Shown piece after piece: positions 58,253-64,000 of a DNA stretch of 64,000 nucleotides. The stretch's first letter is position 1. Each line of letters starts with the position of its first letter. A program made the translations under genes and the position numbers. Source of the DNA: Beta vulgaris subsp. vulgaris (taxonomy: Eukaryota; Streptophyta; Magnoliopsida; Caryophyllales; Amaranthaceae); NCBI RefSeq assembly GCF_026745355.1, contig NC_079209.1, positions 19,320,987 to 19,384,986 of the forward strand, given 5' to 3'. A model generated the notes under the pieces. The model made no database searches. It worked only from the letters and a program-made list of their open reading frames with translations, and was not told the origin of the DNA.

Positions 58253-60589
58253 TTGAGAGCCTCTCTCTCTAAAATAGAGAGCCAACTTTTCTCACCAAAA
58301 AACCAAATAATGAATCCTTTTCACCCGCATAATATAAACTTGGTTACGCAACAAGTAAGAGAAGATAGCAGCCTTCGCAGAATGGGGATACAAATTGAGA
58401 CTGAAGAAGACGACATCTTACAAGAGGACTATGATCTATACAGAACAGTCCTAGGGAAAGTGAAAGACCTCAGAGATTTTACTCAAGCTCAAATCAGCAA
58501 CTGGGTGACGAACCACTGGACATCTCACGATGAAATCCAGGATCGAAAAGTCGGTAAACTTTTTTACTTCATTTGTCTTGATAATAGAGATAGAGCAAAC
58601 CTCATCTGTCTAGGCTCAGCAAATTTTCAAGGAGCCCTTATTCTGTTCACAAAATGCTCTCCCCACATACCCCTTAGAGCACATAACTTCTCTAGAGTCC
58701 CTCTATGGATAATAGTCGAAGGTCTCCCCTTGCTTTACAACAAAACAAACATTGCTAGAATAGGAGACGTTCTCCATTTCGATAATGCTTCCTCTAGTTC
58801 TGGTTTTAAAGACATTATTAGGGCAAAGGTCATGATCCCTATTAACAATCCCCTAGTGCCTGGGTTCTACCTTAACAGACAAGAAGGTCCAAGAGAATGG
58901 GTAGACTTCAGATATGAAGGGGTATTTGTCTTTTGTTCCAAATGTGGTAGGATAGGTCACAGACGCCCTAGATGTCGCCTACCAATGGCCATAGCTCAGA
59001 GACACTTCGAAATGGTAATGGAAGACATAGGTCAAGGAGTCGACTTCCCAATAACCTCCCAAGTTTTCACCCCTCTCTTCACTAACAAACTTATAGGACT
59101 TAAGAGGGTAGAAAGAAACAGAACAACGAACGTAAACCTTCTAGACTATTCTTGGGAAAGGGATGAAGAGGGAGATAGCCTTTCAGAACAAACTCTACCA
59201 GATAATGAAGGTGATGACCCTAACACTGATTCTAGTGACTCATCAGACTCTGATAGTAACCATGACCCTGACCCGGAACCCAGCAACCAAAATGAACAAA
59301 ATAGCCAAAATCATTCTGAAGAGAGAAACCCTCAACCCCCTCCCTCAGATCAGAACCAATCGTCACAAAAGAGAAAATCCTCATTCCCGGATGATAACCC
59401 AAATGGAAAGAAATCAAGAACTGATCTTCAACTCAAGTTAGAGTCTCTGACTCAAGCTTTTTCAAAACCAAACCCGAAACACAAGTCCGGTTCGAAAAAT
59501 ACCCGGTTTACAGCCAAGCTACATAAAACCCATATTCCACACGTTAAAACCCACACCTACAAAAAACAAAATGCTTTTCCAAATAAGTCAAGGTTACTAT
59601 TCAAATCAAAGAGGAGATATTCACTTCACTCCCAATCTTTACTTCCCAACTACCTACTTACAACTATACTCCACTCCACTAAGAGTCAAGAATCCAATGC
59701 ATTTAAGGCCTGGAAGCCGAAAAGAAAAAGAAGAGCAAGAGTATTAATGGCCTCGAGAGTACAAGAGCAAATTTTGAAAAACTTTGTTTCTTACCCTACT
59801 CAGTCGAAGTTCCTCTATCCCTCACTAGGAGATAAGTCTGTTTACAAGTTTGCCCCCCCTCTTATAGCCCATCTTCCTAAACATAAGGGTATTCAGGTAA
59901 ACAAACTTAACATGCTCACAAAAAAATCCCTATTATACTATAAACTAAGAGTTTTTGGGTTCTACCTTCTGACATCCCTTTCAGAAAGGAAAAATCCCTC
60001 TGCAAATTCTTACTCTCCAGTGCTTATTCACTTCCTGCCACTTTTCTATTTATACCTCTCTCTCCTTCTCACTCCCCATTCACACGTCAAAAATTTTCCA
60101 AATTTGTCAAGCACAAAAAAATTCCAATTTGGACCTGTCTCCCACAGGTATGAAACCATGGACCTCAACTCCCTCCTCTCATCCCCAAAATCTCCCAACA
60201 AAAATTCCAATTTGGACCTGTCTCCCACAAAAACAATTAGACGCAGAAGGAAGAGAGAACGGAAGGCTTCAGGTTTTCTAGCCCTCCATCTTCACAGGTA
60301 TGAAAGGGAAGCTATAAGAGCTAACGTTCAGTCTACTTTCGACCTAAACCTCCCACCCATTGATGATCATTCAGCTGCCTCTAGCTCCGGGACGAAGAGA
60401 ATTAAATATCAGAAATCTACTAAAGGAAAAAACACGCTGAAATACGGGCTTAGCAAGGGAGATAGTCCAGACCAAGAACAAGCAGAAGGAGCAACTGCAG
60501 AGGGTAAGAAGAAGACAACCAGTAAAGGAAGAAAAGAAATCAAAAAGAAAAATGGTGCGGCTGACCGACAGTCTTCGACCAAAGGATGA
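58253..60589 (+). CDS. LINE ORF1, zinc-knuckle nucleic-acid-binding protein
   Basis: An uninterrupted frame of 778 codons. The likelier start is the internal Met at 58310 (MNPFHPHN), because the first ~57 bases are leader repeat. Residues ~60-210 fit the DUF4283 domain common in plant LINE ORF1 (WIIVEGLPLLYNKTNIARIG). A CCHC knuckle FCSKCGRIGHRRPRC follows at ~225-240. Next is an acidic Asp/Ser/Pro-rich stretch (~320-360) and a long Lys/Arg-rich tail with a hydrophobic patch (~590-620). ORF1 proteins coat the LINE RNA. It ends in TGA at 60587-60589, overlapping the ORF2 ATG by the ATGA arrangement. The 3' quarter contains small direct repeats, including a 26-bp one. Confidence 0.88.
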   Translation: MRASLSKIESQLFSPKNQIMNPFHPHNINLVTQQVREDSSLRRMGIQIETEEDDILQEDYDLYRTVLGKVKDLRDFTQAQISNWVTNHWTSHDEIQDRKVGKLFYFICLDNRDRANLICLGSANFQGALILFTKCSPHIPLRAHNFSRVPLWIIVEGLPLLYNKTNIARIGDVLHFDNASSSSGFKDIIRAKVMIPINNPLVPGFYLNRQEGPREWVDFRYEGVFVFCSKCGRIGHRRPRCRLPMAIAQRHFEMVMEDIGQGVDFPITSQVFTPLFTNKLIGLKRVERNRTTNVNLLDYSWERDEEGDSLSEQTLPDNEGDDPNTDSSDSSDSDSNHDPDPEPSNQNEQNSQNHSEERNPQPPPSDQNQSSQKRKSSFPDDNPNGKKSRTDLQLKLESLTQAFSKPNPKHKSGSKNTRFTAKLHKTHIPHVKTHTYKKQNAFPNKSRLLFKSKRRYSLHSQSLLPNYLLTTILHSTKSQESNAFKAWKPKRKRRARVLMASRVQEQILKNFVSYPTQSKFLYPSLGDKSVYKFAPPLIAHLPKHKGIQVNKLNMLTKKSLLYYKLRVFGFYLLTSLSERKNPSANSYSPVLIHFLPLFYLYLSLLLTPHSHVKNFPNLSSTKKFQFGPVSHRYETMDLNSLLSSPKSPNKNSNLDLSPTKTIRRRRKRERKASGFLALHLHRYEREAIRANVQSTFDLNLPPIDDHSAASSSGTKRIKYQKSTKGKNTLKYGLSKGDSPDQEQAEGATAEGKKKTTSKGRKEIKKKNGAADRQSSTKG

Positions 60590-63500
60590 GTGCTATGAGC
60601 TGGAACTGCAAGGGGTTAACTGATAGTAACCTCCACCCATTGGGGTTCTTCCCTAATGCTATTAGTACTTATAACTTAGACTTTATCTTTCTTTCGGAAA
60701 CCAAATCTCAGGTCTCTGTGTTAGAGCCAATTTTCAATAGGTTGGGGTTTCCAGGTTGTACGGGGATGAATTCTGAGTTCAGCAAAGGAGGTATGTTCCT
60801 CTGCTGGACCAGAAGGGTAGATGTTGTTATCATCCAGGTTAATGTTAACTTTATTTGCTGTAAAACAGCCAATTTGGCTGGTAATGAGTATTTCATGCTG
60901 TTTGTTTATGGCTCGCCTTACCTCGCTGAAAGAGACTCAATTTGGTCTCAAATAACCGATCTTATGGGAAGAAACCAAGGAAGGTGGGTTCTGTTGGGAG
61001 ATTTCAATCAGGTTGAGAACCACGATCAAAAATTGGGAGGGTCCAAAATTCTTAGGGGCGCAAGTAATTCCGGAATTGGAAATTTCATAATCTCTTAATA
61101 GACATACCTTATCATGGAGTTAAGTACACATGGACAAACAATAGAAAGGATAATGAAGTCATATACGAGAGGATAGACAAGGTTTTTAGCAATAATCAAT
61201 GGAGGGATCTCTTTCCAGATGCTGAAGTCTGGAACCTCCCCATTGTAATCTCAGATCACAGCCCAATTGTCCTCATTACCTCAGGAACCCAAGGAAAAAA
61301 GAAGAAAAGACCTTATAGGCTGGATGCTTGGAGCCTAAAACATCCTGAAGTAACGAGTATTATCCAAAATCAATGGGCTAGTATCCATCAAGGATCTTCA
61401 GCGCACATCCTTCAAAGAAAGATACAAGACACTCTAAGAGAGATAAGAAATTGGAGCCTGTCGTATAAGAGCAAGAACAAAATCGACTGGAATGACATAC
61501 ATGAAAAGCTCTCGAACCAACAAGCTCACATTACGAATATCTCTCAAGGGGAATTGGAACAAAAACTTCGCAAAGAGATCAAAGAAGATCTGCAGGGCAA
61601 ATTTTGCTATTGGAAGCAAAGAGCCAAATCTCGATGGGACGATTCAGGAGATAAGACAACACAATTTTTCTACAAAAGTGTTAAAGGGAGAAAGAGTAGA
61701 AACGAGATTAAAGCGATCAAAGACGATTCAGGTAATTGGTTACTTGAAAAAAAATCCATCCATAATCTTTTCCTTGAAAGCTTCAAGCAACTCTACTCTT
61801 CCAATTTCTCAACCCATGGCACTATCACTCAGGATGACCCTATTCTAGCTAACCTCACCACTCTCACAGATGATCATATCTCCTTCTTAAATCTCCCTTT
61901 TTCAAACCACGAGATTAAATCAGCAAGTTTTAGCTCTAAACCCCTAAAATCCCCTGGTCCAGATGGCACCCCCCCCCCCTCTATTTTTCCAAAAACATTG
62001 GGGGATAGTTGGACCGGATGTCATCCAATGCGTTAACAGTTTCTTATCTTCAGGCTATCTTCTTAAAGAACAAAATAAAACCTTCATCACCCTCATTCCA
62101 AAGAAGGATAGACCTCAAGAAGTCAAGGATTTTAGACCTATTAGCCTCTGCAACACATCCTACAAGATCATAGCCACGACCCTTGCAAATAAGCTAAAGT
62201 CAATTCTCGGAGACATAGTTGATAAATACCAAAATGCTTTCGTTTCGGGTAGGCAAATGTCAGATAATTGTTTCATCTCACATGAAATAATCAACTGGGT
62301 GAAGAACAAGAAGAAAGGTAATAACTTTGCAGGAATTCTCAAAGTTGATTTGAGCAAAGCCTATGATAGGATACGATGGGATTTTGTAGAAGCTATCCTA
62401 AGGAAGATGAAGTTCCCTGAGAATTGGGTTCAATGGATAATGCAATGCATCACAACGGTTACTTATTCGATTCTCATCAATGGTGAACCTTCCAAAGTTT
62501 TCAAGCCCTTAGCTGGGTTAAGACAAGGAGACCCGCTGTCTTCTTACATTTTCATATTATGCATGGAAGTACTATCTAGAAGCTTAACCCAAGCTCAAGA
62601 TATCAAAACGCTCGAAGGCTTGAAAATAGCCAGGAACGCCCCAAAGATTACCCATCTTCTCTTTGCTGACGATGCTCTCTTCTTCTTCAAAGCTCTCCCA
62701 AAGAATTGCTGGGCACTAAGGGACATAATCAACAACTTCTGTCGAGCCTCAGGGGAGATGATAAACTTCGATAAATCTCATGTCATTTTCAGCCCCAACA
62801 CTCCCCTGAAATTCACTAGGATTATGAGAAGACCCCTTGGAGTCTCCTCTTAACCAAAGCTTGGGACCTATCTGGGGTGCCCTATGGAGGTAGATGGGAG
62901 ATCAACAGCTCATTTCAACTCCATATTATCAAAAGTGGTTGAGAGAATTACGTCTTGGAAGTTTATCAACCTTTCACAAGCAGGAAAATTGATCTTAATA
63001 AACACAATCCTAACCTCTCTAGTTTCCCACATTTTATCAATATATATCCTCCCTGCAAAGATATCAAAGCAACTATCTTCTACTCTACTAAAGTTTTGGT
63101 GGTCCTCGAGCTCAGATAAGAAGCCTATTTACTGGAGGAGCAGGGATGTCTTGGAGCAACACAAGTCCAATGGAGGCCTAAGCTTTAGGAACATCCAAAT
63201 AACAAACAAAGCACTCCTATTCAATCAAGCTTGGAGAATTCATAATTCAAAGGAAACGCTGGTCTACCAAATCTTTAAAGCCAAATACAAAAAAGATCCT
63301 ATACAGCTAGTCATGGATAACGAAAAACCAACTAAACCTTCCTACGCCTTCAACAGCCTATTCAAAGCCTGCTCTTCTTTCAAAAATGGCCTCTACAAAA
63401 AGCTAGGAAATGGTAAATCAATCAACCTTGTTCAAGATAGATGGAGTGCATCTTCTGATCTCAAACCCCTCATTACGAATCATCATCAGGATAATGACCA

Positions 63501-64000
63501 TCCTATCATGGTCGCGGATCTCATTGATGATACCAAGAATTGGAAAGCAAGCAAAGTTTGGCAAAACTTTTCTCCGGAGAAGGCTAGAATCATCCTTGCC
63601 CTTCACATTCCACAATGCGATACAGAGGATACAATAGAATGGAGCCACACCAAGTCAGGTAACTTCTCAGTCAAATCAGGATACTGGTTCCTCAAAGCGT
63701 CCAGTGAGAATCCCAACCCAATAAATCCTTTCTGGAGAATGCTCTGGAAATCAAATATTTTCCCAAAGTGGAAACACTTTTTATGGAAAATCATGGTAAA
63801 TGCTTTACCGACAGCAGACAACCTATTGAAGAGAAACATTCAAATCTCTTCCTCCAATTGCAAACTATGCGAGAATTGGCAAGAAGGAACAGCTCACATT
63901 CTGAGAGACTGTCAAATATCCCAAAGAATTTGGTCTATTACTATGGGCATTTCGACGGGAAACAGCCAGCACATCCCTATACAAGATTGGATAAAGAACT
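60586..64000 (+). pseudogene. LINE ORF2: endonuclease-reverse transcriptase, partial
   Basis: The ATG at 60586 opens an APE-type endonuclease (SWNCKGL, LSETKS, LGDFNQ; SDHSPI at about 61253 supplies the late Asp-His). Then a linker and RT: PKSPGPDG-type entry, TLIPKK, FRPISLCN, KVDLSKAYDRI, GLRQGDPLS, LLFADDALF with the catalytic Asp pair at 62668-62673. The C-terminal zf-RVT region is FPKWKHFLWKI...LPTADNLLKR...CKLCENWQEGTAHIL. It nicks DNA and primes reverse transcription. Lesions: one-base frameshift near 61066; a C-run length change near 61970 that returns to the original frame; TAA at 62851-62853 in place of a Lys-type codon. After that the frame stays open to the window edge. This copy is probably inactive but young. 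Confidence 0.92.

Larger units (their letters stand above)
58236..64000 (+). mobile_element. L1-type LINE, 3' end beyond the window
   Basis: Starts around 58236 with a leader containing two CTCTCTAAAA(C/T)-GAGAGCC units, then ORF1 (nucleic-acid binding) and ORF2 (endonuclease, reverse transcriptase, zinc-binding C-terminus). The open ORF2 frame continues to base 64000, so the poly-A tail and target duplication lie outside. The 5' end appears complete because the leader and both ORF starts are present. It points away from the GDSL gene (head-to-head). Confidence 0.92.

Overview
This window is AT-rich nuclear DNA from a flowering plant, probably a eudicot; I cannot name the species. The evidence is a spliced plant GDSL esterase/lipase gene with standard GT-AG introns, plus plant-type mobile DNA of almost every class: Ty3/gypsy and Ty1/copia LTR elements, a Cassandra-like 5S-bearing LTR, an L1-type LINE, tRNA-derived SINEs, Stowaway-like MITEs, CACTA elements and a Mutator-like element (MULE). 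No RNA gene, CRISPR array or bacterial-type operon is visible.

Layout. 1-8150: decayed Ty3/gypsy material with two different LTR ends and a long (TA)n tract. 9000-9237: first exon, with promoter, of a GDSL gene (minus strand) whose other exons are not here. 10356-41020: a four-level nest. A CACTA-like element (10356-41020) holds a MULE (14482-40896, 9-bp target duplication). The MULE holds a solo LTR (23349-36558, 5-bp duplication). The solo LTR holds a complete non-autonomous element of the same LTR family in opposite orientation (24195-32950, 5-bp duplication). 41021-48435: intergenic repeats, a 45-bp minisatellite split by a second, short CACTA element, and a Cassandra-like LTR. 48436-50747: an internally deleted copia element. 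51578-57693: a complete five-exon GDSL gene (minus strand, 363 aa) whose introns hold one or two SINEs and three MITEs. 58236-64000: an L1-type LINE running off the right edge.

The MULE is the most interesting object. Besides its mudrA/FAR1-like transposase it carries a seven-exon Ulp1-like cysteine protease gene, as in the Kaonashi class of plant MULEs, and a small protein with two F-box-like segments. So one transposon carries a SUMO/ubiquitin-like-protease-type gene and an apparent ubiquitin-ligase-adaptor-type gene. Nearly all its non-coding space, including most long introns, is filled by a 20-bp minisatellite that avoids exons, and each terminal inverted repeat contains its own hairpin. 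The transposase is dead: LTR insertion, stops and frameshifts. The Ulp1-like gene has four apparent frameshifts. The F-box-like ORF is intact.

The intact GDSL gene and the exon-1 fragment are on the same strand with the same exon-1 phase, which suggests a tandem pair pushed about 42 kb apart by transposon insertion.
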